DNA of 64,000 bases from assembly GCA_038380795.1 (NCBI GenBank), contig CM076280.1:4575501-4639500 (forward strand), written 5' to 3'. Positions 48,301 through 57,135 of this stretch are shown piece after piece (positions within the stretch are counted from its first letter, which is position 1; every line of letters begins with the position of its first letter). A program made the translations under genes and the position numbers. Under the pieces are notes generated by a model that saw only the letters and a program-made list of their open reading frames with translations, ran no database searches and was not told the origin of the DNA. This stretch comes from Pyrocephalus nanus. Taxonomy: Eukaryota; Chordata; Aves; Passeriformes; Tyrannidae.

Positions 48301-51300
48301 CTGTCTCCTCCAATTCTTTTCTCTTCCCCTTCCCTTTTATAAGTTTTCCCTGGACAAGGCTGTCTAGAAAGGCCTCACAGAAATCAAAAATGTCTTTCTT
48401 TAGGCTCTGCTTCTGCACTTTGTTCCAGACTCATATCACAGGTTGGCTTAGTTGAAGGTCCTGCAGTCTAGTCTCTGCAGATTAAAATACAATGAATTTG
48501 CTGCTTTAAAATTCCCTCAGCTTCAACTATTTGCAAGGGTGAACTTTCATCTGTCTTTCCTCTCTGCCTTTTTCTTTTTGTCACATAAGTGGTAAACCTA
48601 CAGCTCCCATGAGAAAAACCTGCCTCACTCAGTTATCACTCAGTTTTTCCCTCAACTGCTTTGCCCCCCAGCACTTAGGAAAGAAAGAGAAAAATTGTCC
48701 CGTCCCTTCAGCCTCTTGACATTTCTGCCCAACACCTTGGAGAGGAAAACCAGCGAGTGCCTCGGCGGAAAACAAATGAGGACTTGTGGTAGATAGAGGG
48801 CCGTGTGGGATTCATCCAAAGCTTTGCTTATCTAAAAGATAGGCGAGTTATCAAAACCTCTTCAGAGACTTTATGGCTGAGAATTCAAGGCCTAAAGAAA
48901 GGAGTTTTGAACTGAGGGGCTGCTGCTGGCTCCAGCAGGGATTTCCAAATCCTGTCCCTGTCTCCCCAGAAAAGAGGGGGTTTTGTTGCACTCCTACCCC
49001 TAAGCCAACAGAAATAACTGCTTCTTGGAGAAATAAGTGCCTTTTCCCAGCTAACTGCAACTCAGACCTGTCTTGGATAATCTCAAATTCACAGAACATG
49101 GTTTTGAGGCAGTTGGTGCCATTAGCAGCCTAAGTGACCCCCCCCCCGGCTGAGGCAATTCTGCTTATCCCCAAGAAGTGATGCTCCAGTGCTGCTCCCA
49201 ACAACTTGAATGTCCCCAGCTGTGTGTGTTTGTCAGCTCTATAATTAGCAGGGGAGATACAATGAATGGTGGGTGAGCAGGGAGGAAGGAAGGATACAAT
49301 GTGGAGAGTTGCTTCATGCCTCTGGAAGCGGCTGAGCGCTCCAAGCACGCTGGTTCACCCCGACGTGTGGGTGAACTCCCTTCCCCACGAGCTGTTGGTC
49401 TCGGGCTGTAGCTGTTTGCCATGTGAGGAGCGTTTTCGGTCAGGGTGGCTCGGGATGGGAGCTTATTTTGGGGCTCAGAGCTTGGTTTCATAATCGTTCA
49501 GGGAGGCTTTCCAGGCGGCAATAAATTAAAAGCAGTGATGGTAGTAGCACATGTTGCCTATCCTGAGAGAGAACGTTCTTGGCTTCAAGGGACATGGGGC
49601 TTCCCACAACATACGGCGTTCCCAGGGGATGTGCTAGTGGAGGGTGTTTGCTTTGCTATCCGACCTCACTTCATTAGCAAGTGTTACAAAAACCAGCGAA
49701 CAAACCTTCCCTGCTCCACCGCCAGCTATTTGGCCTCTGGGTGGTCTGGCTCCTATTAAATCTTTGGTGATTATTTAGACTAATTACATTCATGTTTGCA
49801 CAATCAGTAGCACGAGGGTAGGAAGCACAGCTGATTGCTGAGCAACTGAGCTCCATGTGGTTTGGCACACGGGCTCCCTCGCTCTGCTCAGCGGGCAGGC
49901 GGGGATGCGGGATCCATGCGGGCAGGGCTTTCCCGGGAATCCCTGCTGGCTTTGGGCCATCCTGCTTCCACTGGTTCTGGAGAGGCTGCTCCCAATTTAC
50001 ACACGACACGGAGAGAGAGGAGCATCTTTTGGGTTCAGCTGAGCTGCATCTTGATACCCCACATTTGCTGGTTTCAGTGGGGCAAGGCTCGGCTTATGGT
50101 GGGGCACTTAACAAAAATTCAAGCTTTTGGAACTGCATGTGCTGCATGGAGAGGAGGTTTCCTGCCAGCTCTGTCTTTGCCTTTCCCAGGCCCTCTGGAG
50201 CAGTGCCCTAGGTGTGAACCTGCATACCAGCACCCAGAGTTAAAAGGGGGCTCGCTCCTGGTCCATTATCTCAAACTGGTGACCTCAGTGCCAAAAAACA
50301 CTGAGAAGACCCTTACAAGATGCATTTTTGCCTCACAAGGGCCTTGTCAGGGAACAGAATACTCCCTGCTGTTTTAGCTGTGAGGCTCTGGGAGGTGCAG
50401 GGCCGTGACACTCAGCACAGGGTGCCACACTTATCTGACAGGCCACGCTGCCCGCGGAGACTGTGCCTGCGCTGGGGCCTCCATAGCACCAGTTAGGGCT
50501 GTCTGGGAGATTTCTCAAACACTTCGGGGCTGAAATCTAACAACAGGCTGTTTCCCAACACTTTGCAGCCCTCCTCCCCTCCTCGAGACCGATCCTGCCT
50601 GCCCTGGTGCTGCTGTGAGCCAACCCCAGGTGCTGAGCAGGAGGCACAGCCAGGTCAGCTTGATACCAGCCTCTGTCAGGGACGAGCTCCCAGCCTTTGC
50701 AGAGCTGTTTCCCATCCCTCCCTGTACCTGTCTGGGATTTCTCCTGTCAACGTTCCCACCAGTTCCCTATGGACTGGCCTTTCTCAGCAGGGATCTGCCT
50801 TGGGATGTCACCAGCCTCTTCAGATAGATGCGTGTAGCGAGGAGTTGTGACCTCTTACTCATTCCATGACCTGGATCCTAGTTCTGTGCTGGTCTGTTGC
50901 ATCGTTGTCTTTGTTCCCATGGTTGGGAGCATGGCATCCAGGACAAATCCAGCCCTGTTTCCAAGAGGCAGCTTGGGTTTTATCCAAGGTCTTATTGTTT
51001 AGGGTGGGAGAGGATGCTTAGGGCTCCCATGCCTTGGTAGAGAGTGAAGTCTGAGTTCATGCCCTGTGCAGCAGGGGTGGTGAGCTGGTTGAGGTGATGG
51101 TGTCTTGGATTTTCAGTGCATTATACCCAGGACATCCATGCCATCATCCTGCCCAGCCCCTCATCCACCTGCTGTCCTTGCTCCTCTGGGTTCAGAGCAG
51201 GGCGCCCTGCACGCTCTGGGTGATGGGCATGATGTAAGTCGTGTCTGTTTTCTCTTGGTGATGGATAGGTCTGTGGTCCAGTGTGGTTCTGGGGTGACTC

Positions 51301-51357
51301 ACATTCCCTTGAGTGCTGTCCATCCACTCCATGGCCATTCTGGATCATCTCCAGGAG

Positions 51358-51391
<34 letters not shown>

Positions 51392-54300
51392 GGGGTGCAT
51401 GTAGGCATGTGGAGCTGTGTTCTTCAGGGATGTCTTTTTCAATCTTTTTTAGACTATAAGCTTAATTTTTTATCTTCTTCTTCCTGCCCCCCAGGGTATT
51501 TGCCAGGTTTTCAGGGAGATAGATGTAGGTGAAATGCAGGGCTTGGCGGGTGGAAGAAAGAGGAGCTGATTCCTTACTACTGGCCTTACAATGGGTATAT
51601 CTGGGAATTTCAATGCAGGTCATATATTCTGTTAATGAGTCGGGCTTTCACAGACCTATTTAAAAAGAAAATAGGCAGTTAATCTTGGAGTATGTATATC
51701 TGGGCTCCACACCTAAATGGGCTATCATTCAGCAAAGGGTTCAGCATTTATTATTTCTAGCACATCCTGCAGCTTTATTCATGGCTGTGCACTCCAGAGG
51801 GCTGTCACTGTATGAGCCCAAGGCAATAGACAGTCCTTCTTCTAAGGGGTTTTACATTTTCTCTGAGCTGGGTACTTCTGACAGTCCCACTGGATTCTGT
51901 GTGTGGGTTGGATTCCCTAAATACCTATGGAAATCAGATCCTCGGGGAACTCAAATGTGTATTTGTTGTAAATGTTGTTTAAAGTGGAAACCCTACATTA
52001 AGTGTTTGGAGAATTTTGTCATGTCTAATACAAGTGTGGCTGTGCTCATTACCCATAGAAATCTCTGCCTTTTCACATAATAGAAAACTGATCTCTGGAG
52101 CTCACTGCCATAAGACAAAACAATTCATCTATCTGGACAATAGCACTGTAAAAATCGAATTGCATAAAAAGCCTCCATAAGGGACAAAAAGTGAATAAGA
52201 CTGATTTGATCAGGAAAAAACCCTCCTACACTCAGGCTACCCACTGCTGGGAACTGCTGCTGAGCCACGGAGCTGTCTGCTCCTGGGGCCACAGCTCTGC
52301 CTCAGAGAGAAAAGCTGCTCCTCCTCTGTCCATGACCATTTTTAGGAGACCAGGGGGGTTCTGGAGGACAACACACAGCAAGGCATTTCTTCTCTAGGGG
52401 CTCCATCTCACCAGGAGCTGGTTGTAATGCAGTTGGGATCCAGTCTTGCACATGCACCTTTCCAGGTCACCCCAGTGCTGAGCGCAGGCTCACAGTGAGC
52501 TGTAAGGAAGCCAAGGGGAAAACAAGGGACTCACAAGGAGAAACTGGAGGAGAAGGAATGAAGGAGGTAGATCAGTTCAGGCAACATCAAACTCATGCCA
52601 GTTTGGGTGTCTGTGGCCACTGTTTGAGCACAACCCACAGAGTAGGTGAGGGGAACATGGACTGGTCGTTTGGAGACACAGCCCTGCAGGGCTTGCTTTC
52701 CCTCTTGGCTCTGATGTTCCTGCAGGTGAAGTGGGAGCATGTCTGGGATGTCTGTGCCTGCAACATGTCCCACTTAAGCATGGACAGCAGCAGACATGAA
52801 GTGCAGTAGGCTGTCAGGACTAATTTCAGCCACTTTGCTGAACTGCCTGAATTGGGTGTGTGGTTGTCCTGTGCTCACTGCAAAGGGTGGGTCCACCTTC
52901 CCTGTCTCCCCTTTGAATGAAGGGGCCACTTAATCACCTTTGTCAGGCTGTGACAGACAGACACGGTGAATCCAGGACAGGGAGAGGAAAAAGCTTGATC
53001 AAGACAAATGAAGGAATCAGGGTCCCAGGTCTCGCCTCCAACTAGTAGCTTTGTTGTACAACAGGGAGGAATTTTTAAGTCAAAATCATTGCCAAATCCA
53101 GGCTGAAATGAATGATTCAATAAAAAAAATAAAAAGAGCAGAAAACTCCAGACATATTTAAACGTTTTGTTTGAGCATTTTCTAAGTGAAATAGGTTTTT
53201 ATTTGAAGACATAATGTTTTCTGCAAAATAGTCTTTTTTATTTGTTTTCTTGAAGGGAAAGGTCAAATCTGAAATGCAGAAGATAATCTAAAACAAAATG
53301 TTTCTTCTACAGTGAACAGAAAATCAATTTTTTCCATGTATCTTTTCTTTTTCCTTTACAGTATTTTAATTCAGCCGTTAAACAAACCTTCTTCAGCCTC
53401 CTCCCCAAACCCCATTGTTTGCAGACTTCTCTGTTTTCCTATCTAAGAATATTCATAACACTGTGATACGAGGCAGTCCTGCTCGGACTGGCTTCTGTTG
53501 GATCAAGTGACCCTTAAGCTCCTATTGTTTTCTGCAGTTTATAAACTTACTTAGTTGCCAGTTAGTGGAATTCATTAGCTTTTAACTTTTTGGACTATCT
53601 CTTCTCTTTCCAACCTCCACATTTGTGCAGTCTGTAGATTCAGATTATGCAGTGGTTGGTTATTTAGCTCACAAGTCACCAAGGCCACGATGAAGAGTCA
53701 TCACCCTGTTCTACCTGGAGGGCCATGTCTTACGTGAATGAAGTCAAAGCAAAGGGAGGAGGCTCTCTAAGCTCTGATTTGGTGATGAGCCTTGGCTATT
53801 TAATGTCTCTGTCATCATGTCCCTGCCTTAGGCTCCCCAGTTGTGAAATAAAGCTCCACACCCCTCCTTCCCGTTCTTGTGCGCGTCAGGAGAAAGACAT
53901 GCTGGACGTGCAGGGACACGTGTGGAAGGTCTAGGTGGAGATGACAGCAGGGTGCTGGGTCCACATTCCTAGATGTGCTGGGGGTGATATACAGGGAACA
54001 GGCAGACTCAGGCTTCATAGCCTGGAGAAAGTGTTTATGAGAGTGAACGTGCGGCAGCAGAGCCAAGGGAGGCAGTCGGAGCGCGCGAGTGCAGCCCTTG
54101 TCGGGAACGTTGGAGCAGGTTGTGGCACTGCCTTGGAAAGAGTGTAAAAGGAGGGGAATGAGCTCATGCGCTCCGTGCAGATGGGAGAAATTCTTGGGAA
54201 TTCACTTCAGGGCAAGTGAGACACTGTTCCACTGCCGCCTCCTATTTTTCAGGTAAATACTATGACGCAATAAGCCAAAATCAACTTTCACTAGCCAGGC

Positions 54301-55304
54301 ACTGCAGGGTATTGTTTCAGCTCCTTCTCATGCTTATCCAGAGGGACCATGGGTAGATGACAGCTAGTGCACGTAGCAGCATCTCACTGCATTCCTTTGC
54401 AGTTCCTCAGTGCCCCTTGGCTGCATCTCCTGACCTCAAACATGAGGTGTTCAGAGAAGTCTCTGCTGGACTCCAACTTCACTGACCTGCAAGATAGTGT
54501 TTGGTTCCATTTCTGAGGAACTGAATCCAAGAACATCTACAGTTAAATGCACAGATGGAGTTTGGCATGGCAGTAGCCTATGTAGGGCCCTTCTGTAGAA
54601 CGATGCCCTACAGAGGGGAGATTATGTCCTAGGAGTAGGGTTCCCCAAAGTCCCCATGCTGGAGGTGGGTAGGAGTGCTACGGGGGGCTGGAATTGGAAC
54701 CTCCCAGCCCCAGCAGTGTTTGGTGAACATCTGAGCTGGTCTCGTGAGATGAGGGTTTGTAACCTTGCTGTGCTTTAGCGTTTGTAGCCCTTGGGGTAAG
54801 GCCAACTTTCAGAAGAAGCTGGCACTGTAATGTGATCCAAGCACTGTGGTAAGGACCCCAAAAAGCCCCAGAGTTGCCTGAGAAGTACCTGTCTCCTCAG
54901 CCAGTTGTGTTTTTGTGATTGATGGGAACTGTTAGGGGAGTAAGAGAGTATATGATGACAGGTAATTGTGAGTCGACCACTTTCTTTTCACAGCCTTTCA
55001 TATAGACAGGTAAGCTCACCTGAGGCATCTGTGCACCACCAGCTCAGCACTAACATAAATCACTGTAAAAAAGCAACATAGCTGAAGATTGCAGCTGATC
55101 TCTGAAGATTTCACTCCAGAGGTCTCGTTTGTTCTCCAGACTGCTGTAGGTGTGTTCCCTCCTTCATATCTTTGTGTCTTTGGCTTCCTTCCCCAGGTTA
55201 CACCATTTCCTATGTCCTGTGACCTACAAGGAGAGTGTGCTTGCCGGGACCCCAACGCCCAAGAGCACAACCAGAAAGACCTCCGTGGCTTCAGTCTTGG
55301 GTAA
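3223..55304 (+). CDS. PAPPA: PAPPA (pappalysin-1), C-terminal 577 residues, 12 exons
   Basis: Secreted zinc metalloprotease that cleaves IGFBP-4 and IGFBP-5, releasing IGF at the cell surface. The join is 3223-3336, 3747-3882, 7510-7723, 16799-16964, 23410-23593, 26229-26439, 27058-27229, 30532-30679, 33077-33186, 39682-39753, 44068-44166 and 55197-55304. It reads through 1,734 nt without a stop until TAA at 55302. I recognise the sequence as PAPPA rather than PAPPA2 from remembered family sequence ([34 protein letters not shown], and the C-terminal KDLRG). Within these 577 residues, CCP1-CCP5 occupy about 166-230, 235-292, 296-360, 365-421 and 428-504, and LNR3 about 508-533. N-glycosylation sequons fall at N177, N189, N249, N273, N276 and N469. 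Known biology: CCP3/CCP4 bind cell-surface glycosaminoglycan, and LNR3 acts in trans with LNR1/2 in the dimer to set substrate specificity. The catalytic zinc site and the start codon are upstream of the window. Confidence 0.97.
3337..3746 (+). other. PAPPA: PAPPA intron a (410 bp)
   Basis: Short GT-AG intron. Its 3' end has a T-rich tract (GGTTTTTTTTGCTTTCCCAG) before exon b. I see no other feature. Confidence 0.93.
3747..3882 (+). CDS. PAPPA: PAPPA exon b (residues 39-83 plus first base of 84)
   Basis: 136 nt, from phase 0 to phase 1. It begins AYFSQPMV, includes HLVTDGTYY and ends SHDL plus the first base of a glycine codon. The donor is TTG|GTAAGA, a near-consensus site. The glycine codon is completed by the first two bases of exon c. 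Confidence 0.95.
3883..7509 (+). other. PAPPA: PAPPA intron b (3.6 kb)
   Basis: GT-AG intron. It contains a 28-nt T run at 4613-4640 and T/A-rich stretches around 6220-6250 and 6400-6420. No coding sequence or RNA gene is apparent. Confidence 0.92.
4613..4640. repeat. Poly(T) run, 28 nt
   Basis: Uninterrupted T mononucleotide run inside intron b. It could be a decayed minus-strand poly(A) tail, but no flanking retroelement body is recognisable. It is expected to be length-variable. Confidence 0.9.
7510..7723 (+). CDS. PAPPA: PAPPA exon c (residues 84-155)
   Basis: 214 nt, entering in phase 1 and leaving after two bases of a codon. It encodes [15 protein letters not shown], then [16 protein letters not shown] and YSPAEQ. 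This is the last piece before the CCP modules and has few cysteines (C89, C144). The acceptor is CTCTGGCAG and the donor AG|GTGAGC. Confidence 0.96.
12754..12876. repeat. Ancient palindromic DNA-transposon (MITE-like) relic
   Basis: The segment starts GGCCCCAATTTAGCAAAGC and ends with TTGCTGAACTGGGGCC, an imperfect reverse complement of the start. Between the ends, 'AGTGGGACTTAACTGTGCTT' is followed by TTAAGCACATATTTAAGTGC. This matches the plan of a palindromic non-autonomous element that I recall as common in turtles and birds. No target-site duplication is evident, as expected for an old copy. Confidence 0.65.
15270..15390 (+). repeat. MIR-like (CORE-SINE) fragment
   Basis: A CTTCTCTATCAGTAACATGG stretch followed by GGATAACAAT, a GCAGGGGTGTAATGAAAATTA-like section, TTAGATAATG and CACAGTGTTTTGAACAC parallels the second half of the mammalian MIR consensus (..ATCTGTAAAATGGGGATAATAAT..). 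The copy is diverged but the order of motifs is preserved. Confidence 0.6.
15713..15955 (-). mobile_element. CR1 LINE, 5'-truncated 3' end
   Basis: Typical avian CR1 3' end in reverse orientation. It begins AATCATGGAATGGTTTGTG, then TTGGAAGGGTCCTTTAAAG, TCTAGTACAACCCCTCTGCA, GAGCAGGGACATCTTCAACT, CAGAGCCCTGTCCAACCTGG and ATTTCTTCCTTCTATCTAGT. Similarity fades near 15955. It is a non-coding fossil fragment inside intron c. Confidence 0.9.
16799..16964 (+). CDS. PAPPA: PAPPA exon d, CCP1 first part (residues 155-210)
   Basis: 166 nt: one base completes serine 155, then 55 codons end in phase 0 at LIKSQ. The acceptor is CCCCCTCCTAG (a TAG site) and the donor CAG|GTTTGT. It opens the CCP1 module with cysteines at 156, 161, 166, 178, 188 and 192. 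Sequons are NCT at 177 and NVS at 189. By position, C161 or C156 is the likely counterpart of the cysteine that links human PAPP-A subunits. That last point is inference from remembered numbering. Confidence 0.96.
17804..17839. repeat. Tandem duplication of an 18-mer
   Basis: Two adjacent copies of GGGGCAGCAYACACATCT, differing at one base, followed by GGGGCCGGGGGGGCCGGGGC. It is a local slippage repeat within intron d. Confidence 0.85.
19598..19735. repeat. Pyrimidine-rich tract with C12 run
   Basis: Plus-strand C/T-rich low-complexity sequence with an unbroken 12-C run at 19633-19644 and CTCTCTCTTTCTCC-type sequence after it. There are a few purine interruptions. It is intronic. Confidence 0.75.
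23410..23593 (+). CDS. PAPPA: PAPPA exon e, end of CCP1 and most of CCP2 (residues 211-271)
   Basis: 184 nt, starting in phase 0 and leaving one base of glycine 272. It encodes [20 protein letters not shown] (end of CCP1), then [19 protein letters not shown] and the body of CCP2 up to ALLK. The sequon NCS is at 249. The acceptor is TTTTTCCAG and the donor AAG|GTATTG. Confidence 0.96.
23594..26228 (+). other. PAPPA: PAPPA intron e (2.6 kb)
   Basis: GT-AG intron. It contains a T18 run at 24130-24147 within a wider C/T-rich stretch, an A run near 24629-24644, and a CpG-bearing, possibly conserved block just before exon f (about 26040-26220). Confidence 0.92.
26229..26439 (+). CDS. PAPPA: PAPPA exon f, end of CCP2 and most of CCP3 (residues 272-341)
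   Basis: 211 nt, completing glycine 272 and leaving two bases of lysine 342. CCP2 ends [14 protein letters not shown]3 starts [19 protein letters not shown] and continues through [20 protein letters not shown]. Sequons are at N273 and N276. The basic run SSRKSRK near the 3' end continues as RAFK in the next exon. It lies in CCP3, one of the modules known to bind glycosaminoglycan. The donor is AA|GTACGT. Confidence 0.96.
26440..27057 (+). other. PAPPA: PAPPA intron f (618 bp)
   Basis: Short GT-AG intron splitting the basic cluster of CCP3. A possible remnant of an amniote palindromic repeat lies at 26596-26645. Its acceptor is unusual: the T-rich tract (27027-27047) is followed by GCACAAAAAG, so the base before AG is A. 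Confidence 0.92.
26596..26645. repeat. Possible amniote palindromic repeat remnant
   Basis: The stretch GGATTTAGGCACCTAGCTC...TTTGAAAATCCTGACC resembles a short old repeat that I recall as frequent in reptile and bird genomes. It is too short for a firm family name. Confidence 0.35.
27058..27229 (+). CDS. PAPPA: PAPPA exon g, end of CCP3 and most of CCP4 (residues 342-399)
   Basis: 172 nt: one base completes lysine 342, then 57 codons end in phase 0. It encodes [19 protein letters not shown] (end of CCP3), then [18 protein letters not shown] and [14 protein letters not shown] of CCP4. The acceptor is AAAAAG|G rather than the usual YAG. The donor is GCG|GTGAGT. The frame on both sides and the remembered PAPPA sequence leave no alternative AG that fits. 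Confidence 0.95.
27230..30531 (+). other. PAPPA: PAPPA intron g (3.3 kb)
   Basis: GT-AG intron. It contains a possible old CR1 relic (29187-29320), an A-rich stretch at 29356-29380 and a T run at 30357-30371. Long open frames on both strands near 29420-30064 are opposed to each other and look accidental. Confidence 0.92.
29187..29320 (-). repeat. Possible ancient CR1-type fragment
   Basis: The order GGATCACACCCTGAGTCCAT, CTGCTCCATTATCCTTTCAT, TTCTGGCAATGGCCAGATGT resembles the 'TCCATCTAGCCCAGTATCCT .. GTGGCCAATGCCAG' section of old amniote CR1 copies read in reverse. It is highly diverged. Confidence 0.35.
30532..30679 (+). CDS. PAPPA: PAPPA exon h, end of CCP4 and start of CCP5 (residues 400-448)
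   Basis: 148 nt, starting in phase 0 and leaving one base of glycine 449. It encodes [19 protein letters not shown] and HLC (end of CCP4), then [18 protein letters not shown] and GGYGI (CCP5). It is GC-rich compared with its flanks. The acceptor is TTGTCCCCAG and the donor TAG|GTGTGT. Confidence 0.96.
31310..31530. promoter_or_regulatory. Candidate conserved non-coding element in intron h
   Basis: CpG-bearing non-repetitive block containing CTGTAATGATGCCAATTACA (paired TAAT/ATTA cores) followed by ATCATATATC. It is inference from composition and motif density. Confidence 0.3.
33024..33060. repeat. 13-bp tandem repeat, 2.8 copies, in the exon i acceptor region
   Basis: GCTTTATCCTTTA is repeated twice and followed by a partial third copy, ending 16 bp before the exon i acceptor. 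It supplies the pyrimidine tract, and its two copy junctions create TTTAG sites, which resemble acceptor motifs. Confidence 0.9.
33077..33186 (+). CDS. PAPPA: PAPPA exon i, CCP5 middle (residues 449-485)
   Basis: 110 nt: two bases complete glycine 449, then 36 codons end in phase 0. It encodes [20 protein letters not shown], then [16 protein letters not shown]. The sequon NET is at 469. The acceptor is TTTTGTGCAG and the donor AAG|GTCAGT. CCP5 is longer than the canonical 60-residue CCP because of the segment encoded here. Confidence 0.96.
36482..36575 (-). repeat. MIR-like SINE fragment, reverse orientation
   Basis: The run CTCATTTTGCAGCTGGGAAA, CTGAGTCACAGAGCAGTGAT and ..AGAACCCAGGAAGGCAGGAG parallels reversed MIR (CATTTTACAGATGAGGAAAC TGAGGCACAGAG .. 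GAACCCAGG). A T18 run at 36449-36466 precedes it. Confidence 0.55.
38480..38720. promoter_or_regulatory. Candidate conserved non-coding element in intron i
   Basis: CpG-bearing block with AGATAAACAGCCGCCGTCAG and a TATAAAA at 38657-38663. It could be an enhancer or a cryptic promoter. There is no transcript evidence in the sequence. Confidence 0.28.
39682..39753 (+). CDS. PAPPA: PAPPA exon j, end of CCP5 and first LNR3 cysteine (residues 486-509)
   Basis: 72 nt, 24 codons, phase 0 at both ends. It encodes [19 protein letters not shown], then VKGCE. C504 closes CCP5 and C508 is the first cysteine of LNR3. The acceptor is CTTCCCTCCAG and the donor GAG|GTGAGT. It is the smallest coding exon here. 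Confidence 0.95.
40675..40765 (-). repeat. Possible MIR-like fragment, reverse orientation
   Basis: The run TTTTACAGACCCACTGAAAT, TATTTGCCCAAAGTGGCAG, GGGACTGAATTCCTAAATCT resembles the reversed MIR order (TTTTACAGATGAGG .. CTTGCCCAAGGTCAC .. GGGATTCGAACCC). It is diverged. Confidence 0.4.
41389..41407. repeat. Poly(T) run, 19 nt
   Basis: Uninterrupted T run in intron j with no recognisable retroelement body attached. Confidence 0.88.
43606..44030 (-). mobile_element. CR1 LINE, 5'-truncated copy next to PAPPA exon k
   Basis: Avian CR1 in reverse orientation. It begins AATCATAGAATAGGTTGGG, then CTCCAAGCCCTGTCCAACCT, GGGCAACCTGTGCCAGTGTC, CTTGTAGGCCCCTTTAGGCA and CTTCTCCAGACTGAACAGCC. On the minus strand an open frame (43645-44031) still reads the CR1-type stretch [15 protein letters not shown], then [11 protein letters not shown] and FKARLD in other frames, which are recognisable remains of the ORF2 end. 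Similarity ends near 44030, about 37 bp before exon k. Confidence 0.92.
44068..44166 (+). CDS. PAPPA: PAPPA exon k, LNR3 (residues 510-542)
   Basis: 99 nt, 33 codons, phase 0 at both ends. It encodes [20 protein letters not shown], then [13 protein letters not shown]. Cysteines are at 517, 526, 532 and 533, and the acidic NYDGGD motif is the calcium-binding signature of Lin12-Notch repeats. Known: LNR3 acts with LNR1/2 to direct PAPP-A toward IGFBP-4. The acceptor is CTTTTTCAG after a strong T/C tract and the donor AAG|GTAGGG. A CR1 copy lies immediately upstream. Confidence 0.96.
46256..46273. repeat. Poly(G) run, 18 nt
   Basis: CTCGGGGC followed by 18 consecutive G on the plus strand. It is a strong G-quadruplex candidate, on the sense (RNA-like) strand of intron k. 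Confidence 0.9.
47420..47730. promoter_or_regulatory. Candidate conserved non-coding element in intron k
   Basis: Non-repetitive block with retained CpGs and several AT-core homeodomain-like motifs (CTAATCAG, TTAATCATTT, CTAATTGATCA) plus TTATCTGA and TTAGATAGGA (GATA-like). This differs from the CpG-poor intron around it. It is inference from composition only. Confidence 0.3.
51359..51389. repeat. (TG)n microsatellite
   Basis: About 15 TG units, uninterrupted, in intron k. Likely polymorphic. Confidence 0.95.
55197..55304 (+). CDS. PAPPA: PAPPA exon l, C-terminal tail and stop (residues 543-577)
   Basis: 108 nt of coding sequence starting in phase 0: [18 protein letters not shown], then [17 protein letters not shown] and TAA at 55302-55304. 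The cysteines in [11 protein letters not shown] are characteristic of the pappalysin C-terminus. The acceptor is TTCCTTCCCCAG. The same exon continues into the 3' UTR. Confidence 0.96.
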   Translation, partial: VTPFPMSCDLQGECACRDPNAQEHNQKDLRGFSLG

Positions 55305-57129
55305 TGCCAAGCGACGTGGAATTGGAGGACCACACTGCTCAAGGCAGGCTAGGAGAGACACCACATCCCTTTTGGTATCGTTTTTAACATTTAGCTGCTC
55401 AACTGGATGGCATTTCTGCACCAGGGACCCTTAGAATTCAACCAGTCTGCCTTTAATTTTTGTCCAAGGAGAACTAAAGTAGGGGTTTATGTATTAACTA
55501 TATCTTAAATAGTGATGACGAGAAACAACCAACCAAGAGTCAAGTCGAGAAGACTTTCATGTATCAAAACAGCATGTTATGCCCACCTAATTTGAACAGT
55601 TCATATCTAGATTCAAGGCAAGAAACAAACTATTTATGTACACATATTTATAGAAATAAGTAGAGAAAGAGAGAAAGAGTGAGAGATTATGATCAACGCA
55701 AAAAACACTTTTCCCTCCCCAGCACTCACAACTCAGACCATTCACGGGAGAGGCTGTGCTCTTGGAGGACTCCAAGCTGAGCCTTTTCTGATGCTGAATG
55801 CCAAGGTATCGCATGCTCGGGGCACTGAGGTTGGGGTAGGATCTCCACAGGGCTGGGCCTCTTGGCAAGTGACCTGCCGGACGCCCAGCCAGCTCGAGAA
55901 CGTGGGATGCATCTGCTCCTCACAGGAATGCTACTTCCAGCCAGGGAGCTCAGCAGACTGCAGTGGCCTTTCTGTACAGCTCCTCCTCCTCCTCCCCCCT
56001 GCTGCCCTCAAAAAGCCAACAAAAAGCCCCCTTGTAGCCTGCAGGGCTTCTGGGACGTTTCTGTGCGGAGATGGGCAGGTGTTCCCGTGGTGGAGTCAGG
56101 GAGTGGGGAGCCCAAGGACTGGCATTGAGGAACGTGGATGGATGATTGCTTCTGAGGAGCAGAGAGGGTAACTCGCGCCCGCACTTGTCATTTGAGCATG
56201 TCTGCTGCTGCTACTCCTGCTGCTATGTCCCATTCAACTAGTTTCCTTACTGTGTCAGGACAGGGTGAAAAACAACCCCATGCAACCAAACAGTCTGCCT
56301 TAAAGCTTACCTACAACCTGCCTTTCAAACCCTCTGGTCTCTTCCTCAGCGTTGGGGCAAGAAAAAAAGGACACCAGCCAGCCAAGGGAACCTGCTTTCT
56401 GGTTTCCACCCAGCCAAGTGGTTCTCCAGACCTCCCACACCCCACTCTTATGGTGGTCTCTATCTGACAACCGCTTCATGCTCCTGTTTTTTTCAGGAGA
56501 GGGGAAGAGGAGGAGGAGACACATCACAGGAGACAGTATTAGAATTTTGGCCATATTTGTCAGTATTAAGCTGCCAGGCCAGTGGGTCAGACCCTTTTAA
56601 CAGACCAGGAGCTTAGCTACTTGTAATCTTCCAGAAAGAAGGGCATTAGCTGCAGCAGACCTCACACTTCCCTGTCATCCTCCTGCTGTGCCAGATCCTT
56701 GGTGATTCCTTTCCTCGCAGGGTTCATCACACAGAGTCACTGAGATGCCCAGGGCATCTAGTGCTGCCACTGCTGCTACAACCCATCCCATGGAAATCCC
56801 AGAGGTCCTTCCAGGGTGGCTTGGGCGTGGATCTGCTGTTTCCAGCTCCTGGTAGGAAGAACACACATCCAAAAGAGCATCCTTCCAGAGTGTTGGGTCC
56901 TGACTTTTACAGTCTATTAGGTAAGGACAGATTGGAAAGATTTTTCCCTGCTCCTGCTTGATTGAACATTTAGGCACTGGAGCAAGGCAGGAGGGTAAGG
57001 GGAGGGGCCTTTTGGCTCCTGGACATGGGTGTAAAAGTGGGTAGGAGAGCTAGAAATGGAAAACTGGTAAGAGTGGTAGGTGCAAGGAGCCAGGCTCTTG
57101 GTATCCACTGTTGGGGTTGTTTCTATTGG

Positions 57130-57135
57130 AATAAA
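57130..57135 (+). terminator. PAPPA: Candidate internal poly(A) signal AATAAA
   Basis: Canonical hexamer within the 3' UTR, about 1.8 kb after the stop. Use of it would give a short 3' UTR. No strong downstream G/T-rich element is seen. Confidence 0.3.

Larger units (their letters stand above)
44167..55196 (+). other. PAPPA: PAPPA intron k (11 kb)
   Basis: Longest complete intron in the window, GT-AG. It contains a G18 run (46256-46273), two candidate conserved blocks (47420-47730 and 48740-48870), a (TG)n microsatellite (51359-51389) and an A/T-rich stretch (53110-53360). I see no exon between k and l, and the phase (0/0) does not require one. Confidence 0.9.

Noticed and set aside
53770..53870. 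Possible MIR fragment (CTCTGTCATC .. CCTTAGGCTCCCCAGTTGTG)
   Set aside because: Only two short motif matches; too weak to annotate.
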